Assembly (NCBI RefSeq): GCF_000013645.1
Contig: NC_007951.1
Coordinates: forward strand, 3,658,001-3,722,000
Direction: 5' to 3'
DNA from: Paraburkholderia xenovorans LB400
GTDB lineage: Bacteria; Pseudomonadota; Gammaproteobacteria; Burkholderiales; Burkholderiaceae
Length of the DNA stretch: 64,000 nt
The position numbers and the translations under genes are program-made. Below are positions 52,931-62,808 of this stretch, in pieces. Position 1 is the stretch's first letter; the number at the start of each line of letters is the position of its first letter. The notes under the pieces were generated by a model that saw only the letters and a list, made by a program, of their open reading frames with translations, made no database searches and was not told where the DNA came from.

Positions 52931-53548
52931 ATGTCAGATTCCCTCAATCGCCCGCCACGCCTGATTCTGGCGTCGAGTTCGCCCTATCGCCGCGAACTGC
53001 TCCAGCGCTTGCGCGTGCCGTTCGATGTCGCCGTGCCCGCGATCGATGAGACGCCGCTCGCCGGCGAAACACCCGAAGTCACCGCGCTGCGGCTGGCACA
53101 AGCCAAAGCACGCGCGGTAGCCGGCGGACTGGGCGCAGGCGTTGCCGCGCTCGTGATCGGTTCCGACCAGGTCGCCACGTATGACGGCTTGCAGATCGGC
53201 AAACCAGGCACCCACGCCAACGCGCTGGCGCAACTCCAGGCGATGCGCGGCCGCGAAGTGCAGTTCCATAGCGCGCTGTGTCTGTTCGACAGCCGCTCAG
53301 GGACAGTGCAAGCCGTCGACGTGGTGACCCGCGTGCAATTCCGCGACCTGCCGGATGCCGCGCTGGAGGCCTATCTGCTGGCCGAAACGCCCTACGACGT
53401 CGCGGGCAGCGCCAAATCCGAAGGGCTCGGCATCGCGCTGCTCGAGGCCATTCATTCCGACGATCCCACCGCGCTCGTCGGCCTGCCGTTGATCGCACTG
53501 TCGCGCATGCTGCTCGCAGTGGGTTATCCACTATTGGGGGCCCAATGA
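52931..53548 (+). CDS. Maf-like nucleotide pyrophosphatase
   Basis: The protein has 205 residues. LILASSSPYRRELLQRL, DETPLAGETP and the catalytic region GSDQVATYDGLQIGKPG fit the Maf/YceF subfamily (7-methyl-GTP pyrophosphatase) rather than the dTTP-type. The usual Asp of SxxR/GxD motifs is present. It clears non-canonical nucleotides. It overlaps the next gene's start (ATGA) and is divergent from the DUF177 gene. Confidence 0.9.
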   Translation: MSDSLNRPPRLILASSSPYRRELLQRLRVPFDVAVPAIDETPLAGETPEVTALRLAQAKARAVAGGLGAGVAALVIGSDQVATYDGLQIGKPGTHANALAQLQAMRGREVQFHSALCLFDSRSGTVQAVDVVTRVQFRDLPDAALEAYLLAETPYDVAGSAKSEGLGIALLEAIHSDDPTALVGLPLIALSRMLLAVGYPLLGAQ

Positions 53549-54264
53549 GCGGCACGCTCTATCTGATCCCGAACACGCTGGGCGAAGGCGACGCCGAAGC
53601 GCTGGACGCCGTTCTGCCTGCGCCGGTACGCGCCCGCGCGGCTTCGCTTCACTACTACATCGGCGAAAACGCGAAAACCACGCGCGCGTTCCTGAAAAAA
53701 GTCGGCACGGAACGGCCGATCCAGGAAATCGAGATTCGCGAACTGAACGTCAACACACCGGCTGGAGAAATCGACAAGCTGCTCGCCCCGCTTCTGGCCG
53801 GCACCGACGCCGGCCTGGTTTCCGAAGCGGGCTGCCCGGCAGTCGCCGACCCTGGCGCCCTACTGGTGCGGCGGGCCCATGAACGCGGCGTGAAGGTCGT
53901 GCCGTTTGTGGGCCCGAGCTCGATTCTGCTGGCTTTGATGGCTTCGGGGCTCAACGGCCAGAGTTTTGCGTTCCACGGATACCTGCCGGTCGACGCCACG
54001 GAGCGGGCCAAGCGCCTGCGAGACCTCGAACAGCAGTCGCGCAAAGGCAAGCAGACGCAGATTTTCATCGAGACGCCCTACCGGAACCGGGCGCTGCTCG
54101 ATACGTTACTGGCGACGTGCGCACCTTCCACGCTCGTTTGCGTGGCGGTCGATCTGACGCTGGAAACGGAGACGATCGTCAGCCGCACCGTGACTGACTG
54201 GAAGAAGAAACCTGCGATCGACCTGCACAAGCGGCCAGCTATTTTTCTGATCCTGGCCGTTTGA
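53545..54264 (+). CDS. SAM-dependent methyltransferase of the RsmI/tetrapyrrole methylase family
   Basis: The protein has 239 residues from ATG 53,545. TLYLIPNTLGEGD and VSEAGCPAVADPGALLVRRAHERG are the tetrapyrrole-methylase fold marks shared with RsmI. It is shorter than RsmI (about 280) and lacks the early G-x-L-x-V-x-T-P-I-G-N motif in the usual form, so the 16S rRNA target is uncertain. It is co-translated with maf. Confidence 0.75.
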   Translation: MSGTLYLIPNTLGEGDAEALDAVLPAPVRARAASLHYYIGENAKTTRAFLKKVGTERPIQEIEIRELNVNTPAGEIDKLLAPLLAGTDAGLVSEAGCPAVADPGALLVRRAHERGVKVVPFVGPSSILLALMASGLNGQSFAFHGYLPVDATERAKRLRDLEQQSRKGKQTQIFIETPYRNRALLDTLLATCAPSTLVCVAVDLTLETETIVSRTVTDWKKKPAIDLHKRPAIFLILAV

Positions 54265-54361
54265 TCGAGGCCGGAGAGAAATAACCGCGAAAGCCCCGTG
54301 CGATCGTCGATCGCGCGGGCTTTCGCAGGGCTTTTCGCCTGAGCCTCAGTGCCTCAGTACA

Positions 54362-55366
54362 TCAACGCACGTTCAGCTTCCCGCCAAGGGCCATCGCATG
54401 AACCGCGCCGCTGCCGACGGCTGCGCCGAATTTGCGCGCAACGCGGTCCGTAATGCTCTCTTTCACCGTGTAATCGACGATATCCGGCGCCTTGAAGAGG
54501 TCGCGGGCCACATAATCCGTGTCGCCGAAGCCGTCCGCGAGACCGAGTTCGACGCTTTTTTGCCCTGTCCAGAAAAGACCGGAGAACATGTCCGGCGTTT
54601 CATGCAGCCGCTTGCCGCGCCCCTGGCGGACCGCGTCGATGAACTGCGCGTGGATCTGATCGAGCATGTCTTGCGCATGTTCATCCATCTTCGGCGTTTC
54701 CGGCGAGAACGGATCGAAAAAGCCCTTGTTCTCACCCGATGTGTGCAGACGCCGCTGAATCCCCAGCTTGTCCATCAGGCCGGTAAAACCGAAGCTGTCC
54801 ATCAGCACGCCGATCGAACCGACGATACTCGCCTTGTCCACGTAGATCTTGTCGGCGGCCGCGGCCGCGTAATATCCGCCGGACGCGCACATGTCGCCGA
54901 CGACGGCATACAGCGGAACGGACGGATACTTGGCGCGCAGGCGGCGGATTTCGTCGTAGATGATGCCTGCCTGCACCGGGCTGCCACCGGGGCTATTGCA
55001 ACGCAGGATCACGCCAGCCGTGCCCGCGTCGTCAAATGCGCTTTCTAGCGCAGTGTTGATATCTTCGGCGTTTGCGTTCGTATCCGCTGAGATTTCGCCG
55101 TCAAGCGTCACCATAGCCGTATGACGGCCGGTGGCAGCGACCTTGTCGCCCGAAAAATCGATGGCGGCCCAGATCGCCAGCAGCAAGATGACCAGAAACA
55201 CGAAGCGGAAAAAGATTCGCCAGCGCCGTGCCGCGCGCTGCTCGTTGATCGCGGCAAGCGCAATGCGCTCGAGCGCCGCGCGTTCCCAGCCGGGTTCATC
55301 GGCAGGCGTGCGGGGGCGGCCTGTCAGGGACGGTTCCTTCGGCTCGGGAGTCAAATTGTCGGACAT
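54362..55366 (-). CDS. sppA: Signal peptide peptidase, S49 family
   Basis: The protein has 334 residues from MSDNLTPEPKEPS. One membrane anchor (about 52-70), then a single S49 domain: NSPGGSPVQAG, catalytic Ser in DMCASGGYYAAAAADKIY, and Lys in VDKASIVGSIGV. The short form resembles SohB/SppA of the 36-kDa type. It cleaves remnant signal peptides in the membrane. It is in the order Rieske-sppA on the minus strand. Confidence 0.9.
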   Translation of the reverse strand: MSDNLTPEPKEPSLTGRPRTPADEPGWERAALERIALAAINEQRAARRWRIFFRFVFLVILLLAIWAAIDFSGDKVAATGRHTAMVTLDGEISADTNANAEDINTALESAFDDAGTAGVILRCNSPGGSPVQAGIIYDEIRRLRAKYPSVPLYAVVGDMCASGGYYAAAAADKIYVDKASIVGSIGVLMDSFGFTGLMDKLGIQRRLHTSGENKGFFDPFSPETPKMDEHAQDMLDQIHAQFIDAVRQGRGKRLHETPDMFSGLFWTGQKSVELGLADGFGDTDYVARDLFKAPDIVDYTVKESITDRVARKFGAAVGSGAVHAMALGGKLNVR

Positions 55367-55400
55367 GCGGTGCAGTGGAAAGGTCGAAGAAGAGGAAAAA

Positions 55401-55802
55401 TCAGGGGGTGGCGGGGCGCAGTTCGCCGTCAGGCAGCCAGAAAACGGCGCGGCCTTCCGGCGTATCGCGCTCGTCCACCTGGACGGGCCGCAATCTGCCG
55501 CCGCGGCACGGACCGCCGACGCATTTGCCCGTATCCGGCGCGTAAATCGCGCCATGTGTGGCGCACATCAAGTATAAACCGGACGATTCGAAGAACTGGC
55601 CCTCGGCCCAGTCCAGTTCCATTGGGACGTGGGCGCAGCGGTTCAGGTAGCCGTATGCACGGCCATCATAGCGAACAAAAAACACGACGACGTCGCCGCC
55701 GCCGAGTTTCGCCTCACGACGCACGCCCGTGCCGCCGTCGACCAGTTCCGCCGACGCGCAAATGCGAACCGCCTTCGCCGCTTCTGTCGACTGCTCGCTC
55801 AT
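55401..55802 (-). CDS. Small Rieske [2Fe-2S] protein
   Basis: The protein has 133 residues. Ligands are the Cys-x-His in RCAHVPMELD and the Cys-x2-His in LMCATHGAIYAPDTG. The sequence has no catalytic domain, so it is a ferredoxin-like Rieske protein or an electron carrier. It is overlapped by the HAD gene upstream (ATGA) and lies 34 bp before sppA. Its partner is unknown. Confidence 0.88.
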   Translation of the reverse strand: MSEQSTEAAKAVRICASAELVDGGTGVRREAKLGGGDVVVFFVRYDGRAYGYLNRCAHVPMELDWAEGQFFESSGLYLMCATHGAIYAPDTGKCVGGPCRGGRLRPVQVDERDTPEGRAVFWLPDGELRPATP

Positions 55803-56458
55803 GCGTTCTCTCGCAGCCAGCCCGACAGCACACCGACGCTCGATGCAACGAACTTCGGCGCTAACGCGCTCAACGACCCCTCAGGATGCGCCCCATATGT
55901 GACACCAATGCCCGCGACGCCCGCATTGATCGCCATTTGCAGATCATGCGTGGTGTCGCCGACCATCACCGTGCGCGCATTGTCCTGCCCCAGTTCGCGC
56001 GTCAATTCGTGCAGCATGGCCGGGTGCGGCTTCGAGAAAGTCTCGTCGGCGCAGCGGGTACCGTCGAACAGGCTCGTGAGGCGCGACTGGTCGAGCGCGC
56101 GATTCAGCCCGACGCGGCTCTTGCCGGTCGCCACGGCCAGCAGATAGCCCAGATCGCGCAATTCCTGCAGCATTTCGCGCACGCCGGCGAAAAGCTCGGT
56201 GGTTTGATCCTTGACCAGATAATGGAAGCGATAACGCTCGGCGAGCTGCGGATAGTCCGCCGGATCGAGTGTGGGCGCGGCAATCTGCAGCGCGTCGCGC
56301 AAACCGAGACCGATGACGTAGCTGGCCGCCTCGTCGGCCGGAACCGGCAAGCCGAGATCGCGGCACGCCGCCTGGATGCTGCGCGTGATGTGCGCGGTCG
56401 AATCCATCAGCGTCCCGTCCCAGTCGAAGACAATCAGGTCAAATTGCTCTCTAGCCAT
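55799..56458 (-). CDS. HAD-family phosphatase, Gph-like
   Basis: The protein has 219 residues. DxDGT motif VFDWDGTLMDS (Asp nucleophile at about 11), Lys in ATGKSR, KPHP and the final GDTTHDLQMA. A cap domain lies between the first two motifs. Phosphoglycolate phosphatase is the commonest function of this branch, but related enzymes act on other sugars or on pyrophosphate. It overlaps rluC at the start by 8 bp. Confidence 0.86.
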   Translation of the reverse strand: MAREQFDLIVFDWDGTLMDSTAHITRSIQAACRDLGLPVPADEAASYVIGLGLRDALQIAAPTLDPADYPQLAERYRFHYLVKDQTTELFAGVREMLQELRDLGYLLAVATGKSRVGLNRALDQSRLTSLFDGTRCADETFSKPHPAMLHELTRELGQDNARTVMVGDTTHDLQMAINAGVAGIGVTYGAHPEGSLSALAPKFVASSVGVLSGWLRENA

Positions 56459-57476
56459 GCGGTGTCGTCTCCGGGTGTGACCCATTTCGTGATTCGTTGA
56501 GCTGCGCGATGAAGCTGCGGCATTCGGGCGGCAGCGGCGCCTCGAACTGCAGCGGCTCACCGGTTGCCGGGTGCGTGAGCTTCAGCCGGTACGCGTGCAG
56601 GAACATGCGCTTCAGACCAGGATTGGCGTTGGCGCGCGCCAGCGCCTTGTTCAGCGCGAAGTCGCCATATTTGGCGTCGCCGACGATCGGCAATCCCAAA
56701 TGCTGCAAATGAACACGAATCTGATGCGTGCGCCCCGTCTTCAGTTCCGCCTCGAGCAGCGCATACTCCGGCCAGCGGTCGATCAGATTGAAAACCGTGT
56801 GCGACGCGAGGCCGTCCGGCTGAACGCGAACACGCCGTTCGCCGTCCGCGGTCAGGTATTTGTGCAACGGCTCCCTGACCGCGCGGCGGCGGCCCCAGTC
56901 ACTCGCCCACTCGCCGTGAACGCAAGCATAGTAGCGCTTATCCATTTTGTTCTCGCGAATCTGCTCGTGCAGATTGACGAGCGCCGAGCGCTTTTTGGCG
57001 AGCATCAGAATGCCGGAGGTCTCCCGATCCAGCCGATGCACCAGCTCGAGGAATTTCGCCTGCGGACGCGCCTCGCGCATCTGCTCGATCACGCCGAACG
57101 CGACGCCGCTGCCACCGTGCACGGCCACGCCGGCAGGCTTGTCGATGACAAGCAGATGCTCGTCTTCAAAAATGATCCTGAAATGAGCGGCAGGCACCGG
57201 CGCCTGAGCGGCCGCTTCACTGGGCTGGGCGACGCGAATGGGCGGCACACGCACCAGATCGCCCAGTTCGAGACGGTACTGCGCGTCTATCCGGCCCTTA
57301 TTCACGCGCACTTCGCCGCTGCGCAGGATACGGTAAATATGGCTTTTCGGGACACCTTTGCAGACACGTAACAGGAAGTTGTCGATGCGCTGTCCGGCCG
57401 CACTGTCGTCGATCTCGATCATCGAGACCTGGTCGCTTGCGACCGATTTCTGGGATATTTTGCCTAACTCTTTCAT
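56451..57476 (-). CDS. rluC: Ribosomal large subunit pseudouridine synthase C
   Basis: The protein has 341 residues from MKELGKISQKSV. An N-terminal S4 domain (RIDNFLLRVCKGVPKSHIYRILRSG) is followed by the RluA-type catalytic domain with VHRLDRETSGI (Asp) and TGRTHQIRVH. It makes pseudouridines 955, 2504 and 2580 in 23S rRNA. It is divergent from rne, with a long shared leader, as in E. coli. Confidence 0.94.
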   Translation of the reverse strand: MKELGKISQKSVASDQVSMIEIDDSAAGQRIDNFLLRVCKGVPKSHIYRILRSGEVRVNKGRIDAQYRLELGDLVRVPPIRVAQPSEAAAQAPVPAAHFRIIFEDEHLLVIDKPAGVAVHGGSGVAFGVIEQMREARPQAKFLELVHRLDRETSGILMLAKKRSALVNLHEQIRENKMDKRYYACVHGEWASDWGRRRAVREPLHKYLTADGERRVRVQPDGLASHTVFNLIDRWPEYALLEAELKTGRTHQIRVHLQHLGLPIVGDAKYGDFALNKALARANANPGLKRMFLHAYRLKLTHPATGEPLQFEAPLPPECRSFIAQLNESRNGSHPETTPHG

Positions 57477-58208
57477 TCTGAATATAATTTGCCCAGCAGT
57501 CTGCGGCGGCCGGCGCAGTGTTCGGAATTCGGGCGGATTGCGCAGGCGCAAGCGATAAACCGTTATTTTACTTGCGCCGGGGTCTGGTTGCTCACCCTGA
57601 AAATGAGATGCAACAAGTTGCACGCACGAGGTCAGTGCCCGGCAGGGACGGCGCCCACAGGCGCGTTCGGTCAAGGTCGGCTTCGACGGTAACGGAATTT
57701 TGGTAAAAAAGAATTTAACTTTCAGCTTCGGTATCGGGCGGTATGACGCCCTGCTGTACGAAGCTGCAGGTTGCGAAAATACGGCGTGCGCCCGAGGCGT
57801 CTTGTAGAAAGTACAAGACATGGCGACGTCAAAATGAGGCGAGACACCCCCAGCAGGAAAAGACGCGCCGACTGCGCGAACTTCCCGCTGCGGCACGGCC
57901 GCAGCCTTCGACCCTCCGGTCACGCGCCCAGTTGGCGCACCGGCGCGAGTGGACGAAGTCTCATGAAGGTCTGCCGGCAGAACCCGCGGCGTGTCGGGTC
58001 GTTATTTGAAGCCGTGTTCGCATGTGCCCTGCGGCACCGCGCCCATTTTTCAATGGGCCGGGCCCTCTCAGGCAATTCTCCCGCCAGTTTTCCCGCTCCA
58101 GCGTGCTTGTGAAAACACAATAAGGCGCGGCATGCCGCTGCCCGCTTCGCTCTCGCGGCTGACAACCGCGCAGCGGAGAGGCTGGCTAAGCCGCTCTGGA
58201 GCCGTTCA
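57477..58208 (+). promoter_or_regulatory. Leader of rne and promoter region shared with rluC
   Basis: The 732 bases hold no gene with credible features; short frames are chance readings. In E. coli the long rne 5' leader forms stem-loops through which RNase E cuts its own mRNA. An equally long leader here suggests the same feedback. AT-rich stretches (57,690-57,725) are promoter candidates, and 58,050-58,110 can pair with itself. Confidence 0.55.
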
Positions 58209-61200
58209 ATGAAACGAATGTTGTTCAACGCGACGCAGCAGGAAGAACTGCGCGTCGCCATCGTCGATGGGCAAAAACTCATCGATATCGACATCGAAAC
58301 CGCCGGGCGCGAACAGCGCAAAGGCAATATTTACAAGGGCATCATTACCCGCATCGAGCCTTCGCTCGAAGCCTGTTTCGTCAACTACGGCGAAGACCGC
58401 CACGGCTTCCTGCCGTTCAAGGAAGTCGCCCGCCAGTATTTCCGCGACGGCGTCGACATGCGCTCGGCGCGCATCCAGGACGCCCTCCGTGAAGGCCAGG
58501 AACTGATCGTTCAGGTCGAAAAGGAAGAGCGCGGCAACAAGGGCGCAGCCCTCACCACCTTCATCTCGCTCGCCGGCCGGTATCTGGTTCTGATGCCGAA
58601 CAACCCGCGCGGCGGCGGCGTGTCGCGCCGGATCGAAGGCGACGACCGTCAGGAACTTCGCGAAACCATGGCGCAGCTGCAATTGCCGGAAGGCATGAGC
58701 ATCATCGCGCGCACGGCCGGCATTGGCCGCAGCGCCGAAGAGCTGCAGTGGGACCTGAACTACCTGATGCAATTGTGGCGCGCCATCGAAGCCGCGTCGC
58801 AAAGCGGTTCGAGCGGCCAGCCGATGCTGATCTATCTCGAATCGAGCCTCGTGATCCGCGCGATTCGCGACTATTTCCAGCCGGATATCGGCGAAATCCT
58901 GATCGACACCACCGAAATTCATGACCAGGCACGCGCCTTCATGGATATCGTGATGCCGGACAATGTCAGCAAGGTGAAGCGGTATCACGACGACGTGCCG
59001 CTCTTCTCGCGCTTCCAGATCGAACACCAGATCGAAACCGCGTATTCGCGCACGGTGCCGCTGCCCTCGGGCGGCGCGATCGTGATCGACCACACCGAAG
59101 CACTGGTCGCGATCGACGTGAACTCGGCCCGCGCCACCAAGGGCGCCGACATCGAGGAAACCGCCGCGCGCACCAACCTCGAAGCTGCCGACGAAGTCGC
59201 CCGCCAGTTGCGCCTGCGCGATCTGGGCGGCCTGATCGTGATCGACTTCATCGACATGGAATCGGCCAAGAGCCAGCGCGAAGTCGAGCAACGCCTGAAA
59301 GACGCGCTCAAGCACGACCGTGCGCGCGTCCAGATGGGCAAGATCTCACGTTTCGGCCTGATGGAACTGTCGCGTCAGCGTCTGCGTCCGGCGCTGTCCG
59401 AAGGCAGCCATGTGACCTGCCCGCGCTGCAACGGCACGGGTCATATTCGCGATACCGAATCGTCCGCGCTGCAAGTGCTGCGGATCATTCAGGAAGAAGC
59501 AATGAAGGAAAACACCGCGGCAATTCATTGCCAGGTGCCGGTCGAAGTCACTGCCTTCCTGCTGAACGAAAAGCGCGCTGAAATCAACAAGATCGAGTCG
59601 CGTTTCAAAGTCAATGTCGTCCTGATTCCGAACAAGCATCTCGACACGCCGCATTACAAGCTCGAGCGTCTGCGTCACGACGACGCGCGCCTCGACGAAC
59701 CGCGCGCTTCGTGGAAGATGGCCGAAGAAGCGGCCCGCGAACTCGAATCGGAAACCGGCTACAGCAAGCGCACCGAAGAAGTGAAGCCGAAGCAGGAAGC
59801 GGCGGTCAAGGGCATCACGCCTGAAAAACCGGCGCCGAGCGCGCCGGTTCGACCGGTCGCCGCCCCGGCTCCGGTCGCGGTCACGCCGGCGAGCGGCGGC
59901 TTTATCGGCTGGTTGAAGAATCTGTTCGGCATGCAGCCGGCGGCACCGGCGCCCGCTGCGCCGGCTACGACCGACAAACAGACGCGTCCGCAGCGCAGCG
60001 AACGCACGGAGCGCGGTGAGCGCACCGGCGAACGCGGCGGCGAGCGCAACCGCAACCGCCGTGGCGGCGCAGGCGGCCGCGACGCAGCGGGCCGTGGCGA
60101 AGGCACGACCGCCACCGGCGGCCGTCCGGTTCAGGGCCAGCAGTCGTCGCAGCGCCGCGAGGAACGCGAACCGCGTGAAGCGCGCGAAGGGCGTGAAGCA
60201 CGCGAGCCGCGTGGCAACCGTGAGCCGCGTGAGGCCCGCGAAGGCCGTGAACCGCGCGAAACGCGCGAAACGCGTGAACCACGTGAAAGTCGCGAGGGCC
60301 GCGAGAACCGCGATCGCGACAACCGCGGCAACGAGCGTGCGGAAACCGTCGAGGGCGCACCGCGCGCCGAACGTGGCGAGCGTCCGGAGCGTGGCGAACG
60401 CCGTGAACGGGGCGAACGTGCCGAGCGCGGCGAACGCCGCAAGCCGCAAGCGGAAGCCGCGGACGCACTGACCCAGAGCGACGCGCAAACGGCGGAAGAA
60501 CTGGCGCAAAACCAGACCGCCTTGGGCGAAAACGGCGCGCCGGTCGATCAGGAAGCCGTGGCGCGTGAAGGTGAAGAGCGCCGCCGCCGCCGTCGCGGCC
60601 GTCGTGGCGGCCGTCGCGAGCGCGAAGAAGACGTGAACGGCAACCTGGCAGCGGACGTCGCGGAAGCTGAAGGCGAGAACGCCGCCGTGACCGACGAAGC
60701 GCAGGTGCTCACCGCACGTCAGCCCGTCGAGCGCAAAACGGAAGCCAACGAGGCGAAGGACGTGACACCGGTGGAGGTGGTGGTCGCTGCTGTCGCGACT
60801 GAAACCGCCGTGGTCAGCGAACTGCACGCTGCGACCGAAACGCCGGCTCTCGCCGTCGAGAAGGCAGCGAAGGCGGAAGCGGTTGTCCCGGTGGCGCAAG
60901 CGCCGGCGGCTACGGCAGTCGCCGAGCCGGTTGCCGAAACGGTTGCGCCGGCCGCTGCCGCGCCGGTCGAAGCCGCGCAAGCTGTGCCGGCCGCCAGCGA
61001 AACGGTTTCGCCGGCTGAACCGGTCGCACGTGTCGAAGCGCCGGCTCAGGCCGAGCCCGAAGCGCCGGCAGTTACGCCGTCGCCGGTCGAAGCGCACGCC
61101 GCGCCGGCTCCGATCGAAACCGCGGCTCCGGCGGCGGTGGTCGAAGCACAGGCCATTCAGCCTGCGCCGCATGCCGGGATCGTTGAAGCGCAGCCGGTCG

Positions 61201-61499
61201 TGGCCGGCGCTGCAACGGTGGTCGAGCCGGTAGTGGCCGAATCCGCGCCGGTAGCCGCCGTCGCGCCACAGGCACCGCAGCCAGCACGTCATGACGCCGT
61301 GTCGGCGGAAGCTCTGAAGCCGGTGCTGGAACAAGCCGGTCTCGTCTGGGTGAACACCGACGCCGACAAGCTGCGTGCGGCTCAGGAAGCGGCTGCGCAG
61401 ACCGTCAAGCCGGCTCGCGTAGTACGCGAACGTAAATCGTTGCCGCCGCTCGACAGCGCGCCGATGCAACAAGTGGAAACGGGCAAGCACGCGCAGTAA
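58209..61499 (+). CDS. rne: Ribonuclease E
   Basis: The protein has 1,096 residues. The N-terminal half has the S1 domain (about 37-120), 5' sensor and DNase I-like site (VAIDVNSARATKG, IVIDFIDME), then the zinc link CPRCNGTG at about 404-411 and the small domain. From about 560 it is a disordered scaffold: a Pro/Ala part, then a long Arg/Glu tract (650-745, REPREAREG units), a basic RRRRRGRRGGRRE tract, and an Ala/Val/Pro/Glu part to the end. It processes rRNA and tRNA and decays mRNA as a degradosome core. A terminator follows. Confidence 0.95.
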   Translation: MKRMLFNATQQEELRVAIVDGQKLIDIDIETAGREQRKGNIYKGIITRIEPSLEACFVNYGEDRHGFLPFKEVARQYFRDGVDMRSARIQDALREGQELIVQVEKEERGNKGAALTTFISLAGRYLVLMPNNPRGGGVSRRIEGDDRQELRETMAQLQLPEGMSIIARTAGIGRSAEELQWDLNYLMQLWRAIEAASQSGSSGQPMLIYLESSLVIRAIRDYFQPDIGEILIDTTEIHDQARAFMDIVMPDNVSKVKRYHDDVPLFSRFQIEHQIETAYSRTVPLPSGGAIVIDHTEALVAIDVNSARATKGADIEETAARTNLEAADEVARQLRLRDLGGLIVIDFIDMESAKSQREVEQRLKDALKHDRARVQMGKISRFGLMELSRQRLRPALSEGSHVTCPRCNGTGHIRDTESSALQVLRIIQEEAMKENTAAIHCQVPVEVTAFLLNEKRAEINKIESRFKVNVVLIPNKHLDTPHYKLERLRHDDARLDEPRASWKMAEEAARELESETGYSKRTEEVKPKQEAAVKGITPEKPAPSAPVRPVAAPAPVAVTPASGGFIGWLKNLFGMQPAAPAPAAPATTDKQTRPQRSERTERGERTGERGGERNRNRRGGAGGRDAAGRGEGTTATGGRPVQGQQSSQRREEREPREAREGREAREPRGNREPREAREGREPRETRETREPRESREGRENRDRDNRGNERAETVEGAPRAERGERPERGERRERGERAERGERRKPQAEAADALTQSDAQTAEELAQNQTALGENGAPVDQEAVAREGEERRRRRRGRRGGRREREEDVNGNLAADVAEAEGENAAVTDEAQVLTARQPVERKTEANEAKDVTPVEVVVAAVATETAVVSELHAATETPALAVEKAAKAEAVVPVAQAPAATAVAEPVAETVAPAAAAPVEAAQAVPAASETVSPAEPVARVEAPAQAEPEAPAVTPSPVEAHAAPAPIETAAPAAVVEAQAIQPAPHAGIVEAQPVVAGAATVVEPVVAESAPVAAVAPQAPQPARHDAVSAEALKPVLEQAGLVWVNTDADKLRAAQEAAAQTVKPARVVRERKSLPPLDSAPMQQVETGKHAQ

Positions 61500-61521
61500 G
61501 CGGCCTCGCCCCGCCCCCCGG

Positions 61522-61549
61522 AAAGCCCGCCTTCATGGCGGGCTTTTTT
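61522..61549 (+). terminator. Terminator after rne
   Basis: AAAGCCCGCC and GGCGGGCTTT pair around TTCAT, followed by further T, 23 bases after the rne stop. Confidence 0.88.
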
Positions 61550-61688
61550 ATGCGCGCCGCGGCCCGCGCGCGCCGTGCTATGCCGCTCCCCGTATACCCC
61601 GACACGGCCAGGGGTGCCACTGCCGCCGGAGGCATTTCCGATAGAATGAATGTCTGGCTTTGATTTAAAGCACTAACCGAAGCAATTC

Positions 61689-62798
61689 ATGTCCCGACGC
61701 ATCATCCCTGTTGCCGATCTCAGTGCCGTGCCGGTGATTGCCGGCCCCGTGCAGACGCCCAGCGGCGCGCTGCACGACACGCTCGCGCGCCCGTTGCGCG
61801 ATCTGCGCATTTCGGTCACGGATCGCTGCAATTTCCGGTGCGTCTACTGCATGCCCCGCGCGGTGTTCGACAAGGACTACACGTTCCTGCCGCACAGCGC
61901 GTTGCTGAGCTTCGAGGAAATTGAACGGCTGGCGCGGATCTTCGTCGCGCATGGCGTCGAAAAAATCCGTCTGACGGGCGGCGAACCGCTGCTGCGCAAG
62001 AATCTGGAGTTCCTGATCGACCGGCTCGCGCGCCTGACCACGCCGGCAGGCCGCCCGCTCGATCTGACGCTGACCACCAACGGTTCGCTGCTGGAGCGCA
62101 AGGCACGCAGCCTGAAGGACGCCGGTCTGACCCGCGTCACGGTGAGTCTGGACGCGCTCGACGACACACTGTTTCGCCGCATGAACGACGCCGACTTCGC
62201 CGTTGCCGACGTGCTGGACGGCATTGCCGCCGCGCATGCGGTAGGCCTCGCGCCGGTCAAGGTGAACATGGTCGTCAAACGCGGCACCAACGACGGCGAA
62301 ATCGTGCCGATGGCGCGTCATTTCAAAGGTTCGGGCGCGGTACTGCGCTTTATCGAATACATGGACGTCGGCACCTCGAACGGTTGGAATATGACCGAAG
62401 TGCTCCCGTCCGCCGACGTGGTCACCCGCATCGCCGAACACTTCCCGCTCGCGCCGCTCGAAGCGCACAGCGCCGCCGAGACCGCCCAGCGCTGGGGTTA
62501 TGTGGACGGCGGCGGTGAGATCGGCGTGATTTCGAGCGTGACGCGCGCCTTTTGCGGCAGTTGCACGCGAGCGCGTCTTTCCACCGAAGGCAAGCTCTAT
62601 CTGTGCCTGTTCGCGTCGGCGGGGCACGACCTGCGCACGCTGGTGCGCAACGGTTCGGGCGATGCCGATATCGCCACTGCCGTCGCCGAAATCTGGCAAG
62701 GCCGCGGCGACCGCTATTCGCAACTGCGCGGCAGCCAGTCCGCCGATTCGCGCGTTCGCGACGGCCGCCGGGTCGAAATGTCGTACATCGGCGGCTGA
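61689..62798 (+). CDS. moaA: GTP 3',8-cyclase
   Basis: The protein has 369 residues. The radical-SAM cluster motif Cys-x3-Cys-x2-Cys (CNFRCVYCMP) is at about 48, GGEPLLR follows, and the C-terminal cluster is in CGSCTRARLSTEGKLYLCLF. The ending lacks the common final GG, ending in YIGG here. It is the first step of molybdenum cofactor synthesis. It is followed within 10 bp by mobA. Confidence 0.95.
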   Translation: MSRRIIPVADLSAVPVIAGPVQTPSGALHDTLARPLRDLRISVTDRCNFRCVYCMPRAVFDKDYTFLPHSALLSFEEIERLARIFVAHGVEKIRLTGGEPLLRKNLEFLIDRLARLTTPAGRPLDLTLTTNGSLLERKARSLKDAGLTRVTVSLDALDDTLFRRMNDADFAVADVLDGIAAAHAVGLAPVKVNMVVKRGTNDGEIVPMARHFKGSGAVLRFIEYMDVGTSNGWNMTEVLPSADVVTRIAEHFPLAPLEAHSAAETAQRWGYVDGGGEIGVISSVTRAFCGSCTRARLSTEGKLYLCLFASAGHDLRTLVRNGSGDADIATAVAEIWQGRGDRYSQLRGSQSADSRVRDGRRVEMSYIGG

Positions 62799-62808
62799 GC
62801 GGCGGCGC

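Noticed and set aside
54290..54322. Terminator after the methyltransferase gene
   Set aside because: There is a GAAAGCCC/GGGCTTTC inverted repeat, but no T run follows, so it was not listed as a terminator.
60170..60440. Short repeats resembling a CRISPR array
   Set aside because: The repeats are codons for Arg/Glu in RNase E, in frame, with no spacer of fixed length and no cas genes.
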